Of a DNA stretch of 64,000 nucleotides, positions 33,857 to 41,738 are shown piece after piece. The first letter of the stretch is position 1; every line of letters starts with the position of its first letter. The position numbers and the translations under genes were made by a program. This DNA comes from Kitasatospora fiedleri (GTDB lineage Bacteria; Actinomycetota; Actinomycetes; Streptomycetales; Streptomycetaceae), in assembly GCF_948472415.1 (NCBI RefSeq), contig NZ_OX419519.1, positions 5,981,001 through 6,045,000 of the forward strand, given 5' to 3'. Below the pieces are notes generated by a model. That model was given only the letters and a program-made list of their open reading frames with translations, ran no database searches and was not told the DNA's origin.

Positions 33857-35585
33857 TCACTCGATCCGGCACCCGGTCCGGGCGGCGAGGAGCTGGTCGC
33901 CGAGCAGGGTGACGGGGTGGTCGTCCCCGGTGACGGCCAGGACGGTGCGCACCCCCGCCCGGGCCAGGGCCGCGTGCCAGCGCGGGGCGCCGGGCGGGGC
34001 GCGTCGGGGTCGGTCCGGGGTCGTGCGGATGTGGGTGGGGCAGGAACGCGTCGCGGACCAGGAACTCCAGGCGGGTGCGCACCGGTTCGTTGAGCAGCAG
34101 CCATCCACCGGGGGCGAGCAGTGCGGTCAGCCGCCGGGCGGCGAGGTCCGGGTCGGGGGCGCAGGCGAGCGCGCCGTCGGCGACCACCACGTCGAACGGG
34201 CCGGTGACGGCCCCCGGCCCGGACCCGGGGTCGTGCAGGTCGAAGCGGGCGTACCGCAGGTGCGGGTGGCGGCCGACCCGGGCGCGGACGGCGGCCAGCA
34301 GCAGGTCGGACGGGTCGGTGCAGAGGTAGTCGGCGGCGGGGGCGGTCCGGTCCGCGAGGGCCCGGGTGATCTCGCCGGTGGCGGCGCCGGTGCCGGCGGC
34401 GAGTTCCAGCACCCGCAGCGGTCCGGGCCCGGGGTGGTCGGCGGCGATCCGCCGCAGGGCCGCGGCGAGGACGGCGGCGCGGTAGCGGCCCGCCGCGGTC
34501 CTGGTCGCGAGGGCCTCGACGACCCGGGTGCTGCCCTTGGGCAGCAGCAGCGCGGCGGCCTGCTGTTCGCCGGTGAGCAGGGCGGGCAGCCGTTCGGCGG
34601 CGGTGCGCAGGTGGTCGATGACGGTGGCCGAGCCGAGCCGGCCGGTCCAGGCGTCGGCGGCCGACTGCCAGGCGCGGGCGGCGTCCGACGGGTGGACCGG
34701 CCGCGTCGCGGCGAACAGCTCGCCCCGGCGGGTCGTCAGCCCGTGCCGGGTCAGCTCGGCCAGCCAGCGTCCGACCAGCCGGTGATGGGCGGGGGCGACC
34801 CGGGCCGCGCCCAGGATCTCGGGGAGCGGGTGGCCGCGGCCGGGTTCCTCGAGGACGCCGTCGCGGCGCAGGGCGAGCAGCATCGAGGAGAGCACGGCGG
34901 CGTCCAGGCGGGCGGTGAACACCCGGGCCTGCTCGGCGGTGACGCCGATGAGCCGCTTCCAGGCCGCGTCGGTGGCGGCGGCGGCGACCTTCCGCAGGGC
35001 GGTGTCCGCGCTCTCGGCGTCGCTGCGGGGCGTGCGGACGTGCGCCACGACCGCGCCCAGCGCCTCGACGGCGGCGTACACGTCCTGTTGGCGCGGTTCG
35101 GGGCCGACGTGCAGCACCCGGCGCAGGTCGTCCAGTTCCTGGGCGTGCTGGTCGCCCAACTCGCTTATTCGCCAGAGCAGTTCGGAGGGAAGGCTGAGGT
35201 GGGTGGAGCGCGAGCGGGCCAGGTCGGCGAGCAGGTCGGCCGGTGGCCGGTCCGGGTCGCCGTGGACGACCGTGCCGCCGGCCAGCAGGGTGGCCAGGGC
35301 CAGTTCGACGCCCAGGCCGGTCGGCGGCAGCAGCACGGTGTGCCGGATCGGCAGCGGCCCGAGGACGCTGGCCCAGTACCGCAGCCGGCGCTCGTGCGGG
35401 TCCGACTCGCGGGTCGCCGCCCGGGCGGCCCGGACCCGGGCGGCCACGGCCTGCGACAGCGCGTCGGCGGGCACCGCGCCGGTCAGCAGCGCGGCGCCGC
35501 TGACCGGCCGGCCGTCGTCGCCGATCAGCGCCGGGCGTTCGGCGAGGCCGCGCAGGGCGGTCACGAGCGGGGGGACGGAATCCAC
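33857..35585 (-). pseudogene. SAM-dependent methyltransferase with adenylation-like N-terminal region, frameshifted near its end
   Basis: From a GTG at 35585 the protein begins DSVPPLVTALRGLAERPALI, followed by TVLLPPTGLGVELALATLLA and TVVHGDPDRP. These resemble a much reduced AMP-binding domain. The C-terminal third is a class I methyltransferase: LRVLELAAGTGAATGEITRA, LCTDPSDLLLAAV, VVVADGALACAPDP and LAPGGWLLLNEPVRTRLEFL. About 34020-34050 the frame changes. The expected end (RWHAALARAGVRTVLAVTG, DQLLAARTGCRIE, stop at 33857) is in another frame, so either the gene is broken or one base is wrong. Such fused methyltransferases occur in NRPS-type metallophore clusters. A Zur-like site lies about 60 bases upstream. 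Confidence 0.6.
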
Positions 35586-35644
35586 GGGGGGCGCTCCGGG
35601 GTCGGCGTGGGGGCGGCACCACTGAACCACGGACCACACCAGAA

Positions 35645-35659
35645 TGACAATCGTTATCG
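35645..35659. promoter_or_regulatory. Zur/Fur-like box
   Basis: TGACAATCGTTATCG resembles the actinobacterial Zur/Fur-type palindrome TGATAATCATTATCA at 12 of 15 positions. It lies between the minus-strand methyltransferase gene and the lysyl-tRNA synthetase gene (start 35783), so either could be its target. Confidence 0.45.
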
Positions 35660-35782
35660 TATTCACTGAATGGCGGCGGTGCCGCCCCGGCGCGGGCGCC
35701 CGGGCGGCGGCTGGATGTGGATCTTGCCGAACCGGCCCTAGGCTGTCGGTATTTGAATCAGCGTCAACTGGAGGAACGTGCC

Positions 35783-37465
35783 GTGGCCGTGAAGCAGAGC
35801 GATTGGGTGGTGGCCGCAGCGGACCAGGTGATCGAGGAGAGCGAACGCCGCGGGGGCACCCCGCTGGTGTGCGCCTCCGGCATCAGCCCGTCGGGCCCGG
35901 TCCACCTGGGCAACCTGCGCGAGATCATGGTGCCGCACTTCGTGGCCGACGAACTCCGCCGCCGCGGCCTGGACTGCCGCCACCTGCTCTCCTGGGACGA
36001 CTACGACCGGCTGCGCAAGGTCCCGGCCGGGGTGCCGGCCGGGTTCGCCGAGCACATCGGCCGGCCGCTGACGGCGGTGCCCGACCCGTGCGGCGAACAC
36101 GCCGACTGGGCCGAGCACTTCAAGGCGCCGCTGCGCGAGGCGCTGGCCCGGCTGGGCGTCGAGGTGGACGAGATCAGCCAGACCCGGATGTACGGCTCCG
36201 GCGCCTACCGCGACCGGATCGTGCACGCGATGCGGCAGCGCGACCGGATCGACGAGGTCCTCGGGCGGTACCGCACCAAGCAGGCCGCCGCCGCCCCGGC
36301 GGACGGTCCCGAAGCGGACGAGGACGAGGACGAGGACGAGGCGGCGGCCGCCGGCGGCGCGGGCGGCTACCACCCGTACCGCCCGTACTGCGCGGACTGC
36401 GGGCGGGACTCCACCGCGGTCGTCGACTTCGACGAGGCCAGCACCCGGATTCGCTACCGGTGCGCGTGCGGGCACCAGGACGGGTTCGCGCTGTCCGGGG
36501 CCGACGGCGGGAAGCTGGTCTGGAAGGTGGACTGGCCGATGCGCTGGGCGTACGAGGGGGTCACCTTCGAGGCCGGCGGGGTGGACCACTCCTCGCCCGG
36601 GTCCTCCTTCACCGTCGGCTCGCAGCTGGTGCGCGAGGTCTTCGACGGGCTGCCGCCGAAGTACCTCGGCTACAGCTTCGTCGGCATCAGCGGCATGGCC
36701 AAGATGAGCAGTTCGAAGGGCGGGGTGCCCACCCCGGCCGACATCCTGAAGGTGCTCGAACCCCCGGTGCTGCGCTGGCTGTACGGCCGGCGGCAGCCGC
36801 GGCAGTCCTTCCGGATCGCGCTGGACCAGGAGATCCAGCGGGTCTACGACGAGTGGGACGCGCTCGGGCGGAAGGTCGACTCCGGCACCGCCACCGAGGC
36901 CGACGCGGCGATGCTGGCCCGCTCGGCCGGCCCGGCCGCCGGCCCGCTGCCCACCACCCCCCGGCCGCTGCCGTTCCGCACCCTGGCGTCGGTCGCCGAC
37001 GTGGCGGCCGGCGACCCGGAGCAGACCCTGCGAATCCTGCGCGACCTCACCCCCGACGAGCCGCTGGCGAGCCTGGACCGGGCCCGGCCGCGACTCGACC
37101 GCGCCCAGGAGTGGGTGCGCACCTACGTCCCGGCGCAGGACCGCACCCAGGTGCGCACCGAACCCGACACGGAGCGGCTGGCCCGGCTGACCGAGGACGA
37201 GCGGACGGCGCTCAAGCTGCTGGTGGAGGGCCTGGACGCGAACTGGTCCCTCGCCGGCCTGACCTCGCTGGTGTACGGCGTCCCGAAGCTGCGGGCCGGA
37301 CTCCCGCTGGACGCCCCGGCGTCACCGGAGCTGAAGACGGCCCAGCGCGAGCTGTTCGCCCTGCTCTACGAACTCCTGGTCGGCCGCGACACCGGCCCCC
37401 GGCTCCCCACCCTGCTGCTGGCACTGGGCGCGGACCGCATCCGGTCGCTGCTGGCCGCCGGCTAG
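35783..37465 (+). CDS. lysS: lysine--tRNA ligase, class I
   Basis: This 560-residue class I (archaeal-type) LysRS joins lysine to tRNA-Lys. The HIGH-equivalent is HLGN (41-44) in SPSGPVHLGNLREIMVPHF, and the KMSKS loop is KMSSSKGG. A zinc-ribbon insertion (CADCG...CACG) follows an acidic low-complexity run (EADEDEDEDE). The C-terminal helical anticodon-binding cage is also present. The GTG at 35783 has GAGGAA six bases upstream. Actinomycetes may carry class I, class II or both LysRS types; this could be the housekeeping enzyme. Its closeness to zinc-regulated genes and to a biosynthetic cluster is noted but unexplained. Confidence 0.93.
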   Translation: MAVKQSDWVVAAADQVIEESERRGGTPLVCASGISPSGPVHLGNLREIMVPHFVADELRRRGLDCRHLLSWDDYDRLRKVPAGVPAGFAEHIGRPLTAVPDPCGEHADWAEHFKAPLREALARLGVEVDEISQTRMYGSGAYRDRIVHAMRQRDRIDEVLGRYRTKQAAAAPADGPEADEDEDEDEAAAAGGAGGYHPYRPYCADCGRDSTAVVDFDEASTRIRYRCACGHQDGFALSGADGGKLVWKVDWPMRWAYEGVTFEAGGVDHSSPGSSFTVGSQLVREVFDGLPPKYLGYSFVGISGMAKMSSSKGGVPTPADILKVLEPPVLRWLYGRRQPRQSFRIALDQEIQRVYDEWDALGRKVDSGTATEADAAMLARSAGPAAGPLPTTPRPLPFRTLASVADVAAGDPEQTLRILRDLTPDEPLASLDRARPRLDRAQEWVRTYVPAQDRTQVRTEPDTERLARLTEDERTALKLLVEGLDANWSLAGLTSLVYGVPKLRAGLPLDAPASPELKTAQRELFALLYELLVGRDTGPRLPTLLLALGADRIRSLLAAG

Positions 37466-37472
37466 CCCGGCC

Positions 37473-37532
37473 CGGCCGCGAGCCGGAGGACCGGGCGGCC
37501 CGGCTCAGCCCGGGTCCTCCGGCTCGCGGCCG
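37473..37532 (+). terminator. long hairpin terminator after lysS
   Basis: A perfect 20-bp stem (37473-37492 pairing with 37513-37532) with a 20-base loop begins eight bases past the lysS stop. It overlaps the 3' end of the convergent transposase-like fragment. Confidence 0.8.
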
Positions 37533-37843
37533 TACCCCCGGCCCGCCGCGGACGCGGCCAGCCGGTCGGCCCAGTACCTGACCTGGTCCGGCGCCTGCCG
37601 GGAGTGCGCGACGAGCGCCAGCCGGTCCCACGTCCCGTGGTCGCGCCAGTGGCGGAAACTGCGGTGCGTGTGCTGCCAGGAGACCCCGAAGCCCGGCGGG
37701 ACGGCCCGCCACGGGGCGTGGCTGGTGAGGATGAAGGAGACCGCGGCGAACAGCGCCTCGTCGTCCCGGCGGCGGGTGCCGCCGCCCTGGGGGCGGCGGG
37801 CCGGCGCCGGGAGCAGCCACCGGGCCGTCGGCCACACCACCAT
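37505..37843 (-). pseudogene. IS5-like (DUF4096) transposase N-terminal fragment
   Basis: This 112-codon frame has the helix-turn-helix/insertion-element pattern of IS5-type transposases: RRDDEALFAAVSFILTSHAP, then WRAVPPGFGVSWQHTHRSFR, then HWRDHGTWDRLA. The DDE catalytic domain is absent and the frame ends in a stop inside the lysS terminator hairpin. It is either a remnant of a mobile element or a domesticated N-terminal domain. It marks the left border of the biosynthetic cluster. Confidence 0.6.
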
Positions 37844-38162
37844 GGGGGCGAGCCAGCCGAAGCGGTGCTCGCGGGCCGGTGGCCGCACCCCCGGCCGGGC
37901 CGGTCGGGGGCGGGCGGGCGCGGGTCGGGGGCGTCCCCGGCGCGGGCGGGGCGGAGCGGGGCGGTCGCGGCCGGTCCGGCCGGGGCGAGCAGGCCACGTG
38001 CGTACGCGGAGGAAGGCATGCCGCCAGCGTGCCCGAGCCGCGGCCCGGGCACAGGCGGCGGTGGCCCTCGGGTTCGCGCCTTGCGGAGAGCCGCCACCCC
38101 GCCCGCGGGCCGGGCCCGCAGCGGAGCCCGGCCGACTCCGGTGCGGGCCCGGGGGCCGGGGG
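37844..38162. other. GC-rich stretch without a recognised gene
   Basis: About 320 bases of very GC-rich, low-complexity sequence (runs of CGGGCGGG type). Open frames here are Arg/Pro/Gly-rich with no domain match. An ATG frame at 38020 (minus; MPSSAYARGLLAPAGPAA) might be the displaced start of the transposase-like fragment, but I cannot support that. Confidence 0.4.
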
Positions 38163-39464
38163 TCAGACGGTGTCGCCGGCCAGCCGCCGCAGGTCCCGCT
38201 CGCTGAACCCGGCCAGCGCCCGCAGTTCGAGGTCGGGCTTGCCCCGGCCGCGGAACGCCATGTGATCCGTCTCGCGCTTGGCGTAGTCGCCGAGCCCGAT
38301 CTCGTCGACGAGTTCGTTGTGCCGCCGCAGCACCCGCGCGGTCGCCTCCTCCACCGCCAACTCGTCGCCGCCGTAGAGGTGGTCGAGCCAACGGTTGGCG
38401 TAGGTGACGTGCCGGACCTCGTCGGCCAGCACGTGGTCGAACATGAGGCCGACGGACTCGTACCCGGCGGCCCGCATCCGGGGGACCGCGTTGCCGAAGA
38501 CCTCGATGGCGGCGTCCTCACCGGTGCGGCTGAGCACGATCATCCGGTGGTCCAGCGGCTGTCCGGCCATCGCCGCGTAGAGGTCCGGGTCGCGGTAGGG
38601 GAACTGGCGGTAGTCCACGCCCAGCCGGGCGATCTCCTCGATCAGCAGGTGGGTGTGCCGCATCTCGTCGTGGCCGTGCCGGGTCATGTCGAGGTAGAAG
38701 CCGAGCGGCAGGTCCGCGAAGTCCGCCATGCTGCGCAGCGGGACGTCGGTGGCGATGAACTCGATCTGGATGCTCTTGCGCATCAGGTAGACCAGCGTGT
38801 CGTCGTCCAGCAGGCTCGGATCGGGGTCGGGGGTGGCGCCGCCGATCGCCGGGACCCGGCCGGCCCAGGCGGGGTAGCTGCGGTGCGGGCAGGGCGCGGG
38901 GGACAGCGGGACGGTGCCGGTGGGGGTGACCGACGGCCCCGGACGGTGCGCCCCGCGCAGGATCGCGCCCAACTCGACGTCGGGCAGCCCGAGTTCGGCC
39001 GCCGGCTGCTGGGGCTCCAGGGCCAGGCCGAGGCACAGGTCGTACAGCCGCCGGTCGTGGTAGGTGGTCTCCTCCGCGCACTGGTCGCGGGAGGTGCGGT
39101 ACAGCACGGCGAGTTCCCGGAGCAGGGCGTACCCCCAGGCGAGCGCCTGCTCCGGGTCGTCCGCCGCCAGGACGGCGGTCACCTCCTCGACCGCCTCCGC
39201 GGAGGGCCGCCCCAGCCGGTCCGGTCGGACCCGCAGCTCCAGCGCCCGGGTGTGCAGCAGGCCGGCCTGGGAGACCAGGCTGTGGATCGCGCGGACCAGG
39301 GCCGCCCGCGGCGCGATGTCACCGGTGCGCGGGGCGAAGGCCGCCAGCGCCCGGCCGGCCAGCAGGGTGGCGTGGTACAGCGAGAGGTCGAAGGCCGCGA
39401 GTTCACCGATCGAGAGGGCGTCGATGCGGCCGGGCCCTCCGCCGTCTGGAGCGTGCGCGTTCAT
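38163..39464 (-). CDS. ferritin-like (DUF455-type) diiron protein
   Basis: This 433-residue protein has a C-terminal four-helix ferritin-like domain with two metal-site helix pairs. The first is IQIEFIATDVPLRSMADFA with MTRHGHDEMRHTHLLIEEIA (ExxH). The second is TGEDAAIEVFGNAVPRM with DHVLADEVRHVTYANRWL (ExxH). These Glu and ExxH ligands would hold two irons or another metal pair. The N-terminal half is helical and unassigned. The DUF455 family has no firm activity; diiron relatives hydroxylate, desaturate or N-oxygenate small molecules. It is divergent from the LuxR regulator across a shared hairpin, which suggests it belongs to the biosynthetic cluster. Confidence 0.75.
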   Translation of the reverse strand: MNAHAPDGGGPGRIDALSIGELAAFDLSLYHATLLAGRALAAFAPRTGDIAPRAALVRAIHSLVSQAGLLHTRALELRVRPDRLGRPSAEAVEEVTAVLAADDPEQALAWGYALLRELAVLYRTSRDQCAEETTYHDRRLYDLCLGLALEPQQPAAELGLPDVELGAILRGAHRPGPSVTPTGTVPLSPAPCPHRSYPAWAGRVPAIGGATPDPDPSLLDDDTLVYLMRKSIQIEFIATDVPLRSMADFADLPLGFYLDMTRHGHDEMRHTHLLIEEIARLGVDYRQFPYRDPDLYAAMAGQPLDHRMIVLSRTGEDAAIEVFGNAVPRMRAAGYESVGLMFDHVLADEVRHVTYANRWLDHLYGGDELAVEEATARVLRRHNELVDEIGLGDYAKRETDHMAFRGRGKPDLELRALAGFSERDLRRLAGDTV

Positions 39465-39530
39465 GGGTATCCCCTTCGGGTCGGCTGCCTGCGGATCGAA
39501 TCTAGGCAGCCCCGTCCGGCCCGGCTACGG

Positions 39531-39575
39531 CTGCGGCGGGGGAGTACCGGCCAGGCCGGAACTCCCCCGCCGCAG
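39531..39575. promoter_or_regulatory. 20-bp inverted repeat in the DUF455/LuxR divergent promoter
   Basis: Arms 39531-39550 and 39556-39575 pair over 20 bases with one mismatch, with the loop CCAGG. The arms contain GGGGGAGT/ACTCCCCC. The repeat sits between the start codons of the ferritin-like gene (39464) and the regulator (39703). It could be an operator for the cluster regulator or an RNA hairpin in a 5' leader. Confidence 0.5.
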
Positions 39576-39702
39576 GTGCGGCCGACCGCCACAGGAGACA
39601 ACTCCCTTGTCGCCCCGCGGCCGCCGGTGCCACAGTCGCGGGGGCCCCCTCCGGGAGGCCGACTGACGGTGCGTCGCTACGTGTGGCCGGCTGGAGGAGC
39701 AC

Positions 39703-40776
39703 ATGGACACGTCCGAGAACCCGATACCCGACCTGGACGAGCTCGCGGTGGCCGCCTACCGCCGACTGCTGGAGGAGGGCCGCCGGGACGACGAGTGGCT
39801 GAGCGCCAGCGCGGACGTCCCGCTGGAGCGGGTGGACGAGGTGTACCGGCTGCTGAGCAGCCTCCGGGTGGTGGAGGCGCACTCGGACCGGGACTGGCTG
39901 GCCGTCGAGCCGCACGCCGCGATGGCCGCGCTGGTGGTGCCGATGGAGGCCGAGGCCCGCCGCCGCGCGGCCCTGGCGGAGCGGCTGCGCACCCAGCTGC
40001 AACTGCTCGTCCCGGTGCACGAGTCGGTCACCGGCGCGCGCTCGCAGCAGACCTTCGAGATCGTCGGGGACGAGGCCCTCGACGCCCTGCTCGACCTGGA
40101 GATCGGCCGCACCTCCCAGCAGCTCCTGCTGCTCCAGGCGGACAGCGGGAGCTTCGACCGCCAGTGGGAGCGGCGCACCGACCAGTGCCGGGACGCGCTG
40201 CGCCGCGGCGTCGCGATCCGCGCCGTCCACCAGCACGGCGCCCGGCTGCACCTGCCCACCGAGGGCCTGGCCGAGACGCTCGGCGCGCACGGGGCGCAGT
40301 TCCGCACCATCGACGAACTCCCGGCCCAGCTGGTCCTGTTCGACCACCGCTGCGCCCTGCTGCTGGCGGCCGACGGGGTCGGTTCGCCCGGCCCGGACCC
40401 CGAGGACGGGCCGCAGGCCGCGGTGCTGGTCCGCCACCCGGTGGTGATCTCCGTCCTGGCCGGGATCTTCACCAACTGCTGGGACCGCGGCGTGCCGTTC
40501 CTCGCCGACGAGGCGCAGCCGCCGCAGGTCATCGACCAGGTCAAGCTGTCGATCCTGCGCCTGCTGGCCAGCGGCGCCAAGGACGACGTGGTGGCCCGCC
40601 GGCTCGGCCTGTCGGTGCGCACCTGCCGGCGGTACCTCTCGGACCTGATGAGTTCGCTCGGCGTCAGCAGCCGCTTCCAGGCCGGGGTGGAGGCGTGCAC
40701 CCGGGGGCTGGTCCCCGCGGCGGGCGGGGCGGCCGGCCCCGACCGGCGGGCGATGGTCACCTCGTCTGCGGAATGA
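39703..40776 (+). CDS. LuxR-type transcriptional regulator with TrmB-like N-terminus
   Basis: This 357-residue cluster-situated regulator type is common in streptomycetes. The N-terminal 80 residues form a TrmB-like winged helix (YRRLLEEGRRDDEWLSASAD, then RVDEVYRLLSSLRVV). A central sensor-like region contains RRTDQCRDALRRGVAIRAVH. The C-terminal LuxR helix-turn-helix is ILRLLASGAKDDVVARRLGL, then SVRTCRRYLSDLMSSLGVSS, then RFQAGVEACTRGL. It probably activates the neighbouring biosynthetic genes. Its 3' end overlaps the convergent F420-enzyme gene by 20 bases. Confidence 0.85.
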   Translation: MDTSENPIPDLDELAVAAYRRLLEEGRRDDEWLSASADVPLERVDEVYRLLSSLRVVEAHSDRDWLAVEPHAAMAALVVPMEAEARRRAALAERLRTQLQLLVPVHESVTGARSQQTFEIVGDEALDALLDLEIGRTSQQLLLLQADSGSFDRQWERRTDQCRDALRRGVAIRAVHQHGARLHLPTEGLAETLGAHGAQFRTIDELPAQLVLFDHRCALLLAADGVGSPGPDPEDGPQAAVLVRHPVVISVLAGIFTNCWDRGVPFLADEAQPPQVIDQVKLSILRLLASGAKDDVVARRLGLSVRTCRRYLSDLMSSLGVSSRFQAGVEACTRGLVPAAGGAAGPDRRAMVTSSAE

Positions 40777-41683
40777 CCTGGTGGGCGATCAGCTCCATGT
40801 GGTCGTAGTCCTCCGGCTCCAGCAGCTGGAGGTAGACGCGCTCCACCCCCGCCTCCCGGTAGCGGCCGATCTTGTCCACCAGTTCCGCGGGGGACCCGGT
40901 CAGCCCGGTGGCGCGCAGCTCCGCCTCGCCGCGTTCCATCCGGTGGGCCCGGGCGGTCACCGCGGCCGGGGTGCTGCCGCAGCACGCCACCAGGGCGACC
41001 GAGAGGACGGGGGTGCCGCTGTCGCGGCCCAGGGCCCGACAGGCGTCGCGGACCCGGTCGAACTGGGCCCGGGCCACCTCCGGGCGGACGAACCCGACGT
41101 TGTACTCGTCGGCGTACCGGGCCGCGAGCTCCGGGGTGCGCCGCGGCCCCCGGCCGCCCACGATGATCGGCGGGTGCGGGCGCTGCACCGGCTTGGGCAG
41201 CGCGGGGCAGCCGGTGAGGCGGTAGTGCTCGCCCGCGAAGTCGAAGGTCTTCCCCGCCGGGGTCGCCCACAGCCCCCGCAGGATCTGCAACTGCTCCTCC
41301 AGCGGGCCGAAGCGCCGGGCCGGGAAGGGGATGCCGTAGGCGGCGTGCTCCTCCTCGTACCAGCCGGCGCCCAGCCCGAGCTCCACCCGACCGCCGGACA
41401 TCTCGTCGACCTGGGCCACCTGGATCGACAGCGGCCCCGGCAGCCGCAGGGTCGCGGCGGACAGCAGCGTGCCCAGCCGGATCGTGCTGGTCCGCAGGGC
41501 CAAGCCGGCCAGCGTGACCCAGGAGTCGGTGGGCCCGGGCAGGCCGGGCCCCGGACCCACCGCCAGGTAGTGGTCGGAGCGGAAGAAGCCGTCGTAGCCG
41601 AGGCTCTCGGCGACCTGGGCGGTGGCGGCCTGCTGGGCGAAGTCCATCCCCTGCTGGGGTTCGACGAAGATCCGGAAATCCAT
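40757..41683 (-). CDS. LLM-class F420-dependent oxidoreductase
   Basis: This 308-residue luciferase-like TIM-barrel enzyme starts MDFRIFVEPQQGMDFAQQAA. Family blocks are ESLGYDGFFRSDHYLA, TSTIRLGTLLSAATLRLPGP, GGRVELGLGAGWYEEEHAAY, and PIIVGGRGPRRTPELAARYA. The group uses coenzyme F420 (some use FMN) to reduce or oxidise small molecules and often tailors actinomycete natural products. It is 55 bases downstream of the ABC exporter gene on the same strand, so it is probably the last gene of the pheS-pheT-exporter operon. Its substrate is unknown. Confidence 0.88.
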   Translation of the reverse strand: MDFRIFVEPQQGMDFAQQAATAQVAESLGYDGFFRSDHYLAVGPGPGLPGPTDSWVTLAGLALRTSTIRLGTLLSAATLRLPGPLSIQVAQVDEMSGGRVELGLGAGWYEEEHAAYGIPFPARRFGPLEEQLQILRGLWATPAGKTFDFAGEHYRLTGCPALPKPVQRPHPPIIVGGRGPRRTPELAARYADEYNVGFVRPEVARAQFDRVRDACRALGRDSGTPVLSVALVACCGSTPAAVTARAHRMERGEAELRATGLTGSPAELVDKIGRYREAGVERVYLQLLEPEDYDHMELIAHQVIPQTR

Positions 41684-41738
41684 GCTGCTGGTCCTCCTGG
41701 CGTGCGGGACGGTGGGGGGCGGTCGGCGGTGCCGCGGC

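Noticed and set aside
37462..38391. Long minus-strand frames across 37.5-38.4 kb
   Set aside because: Apart from the IS5-like fragment at 37505-37843, these are Arg/Pro-rich shadows of GC-rich sequence and of the DUF455 gene.
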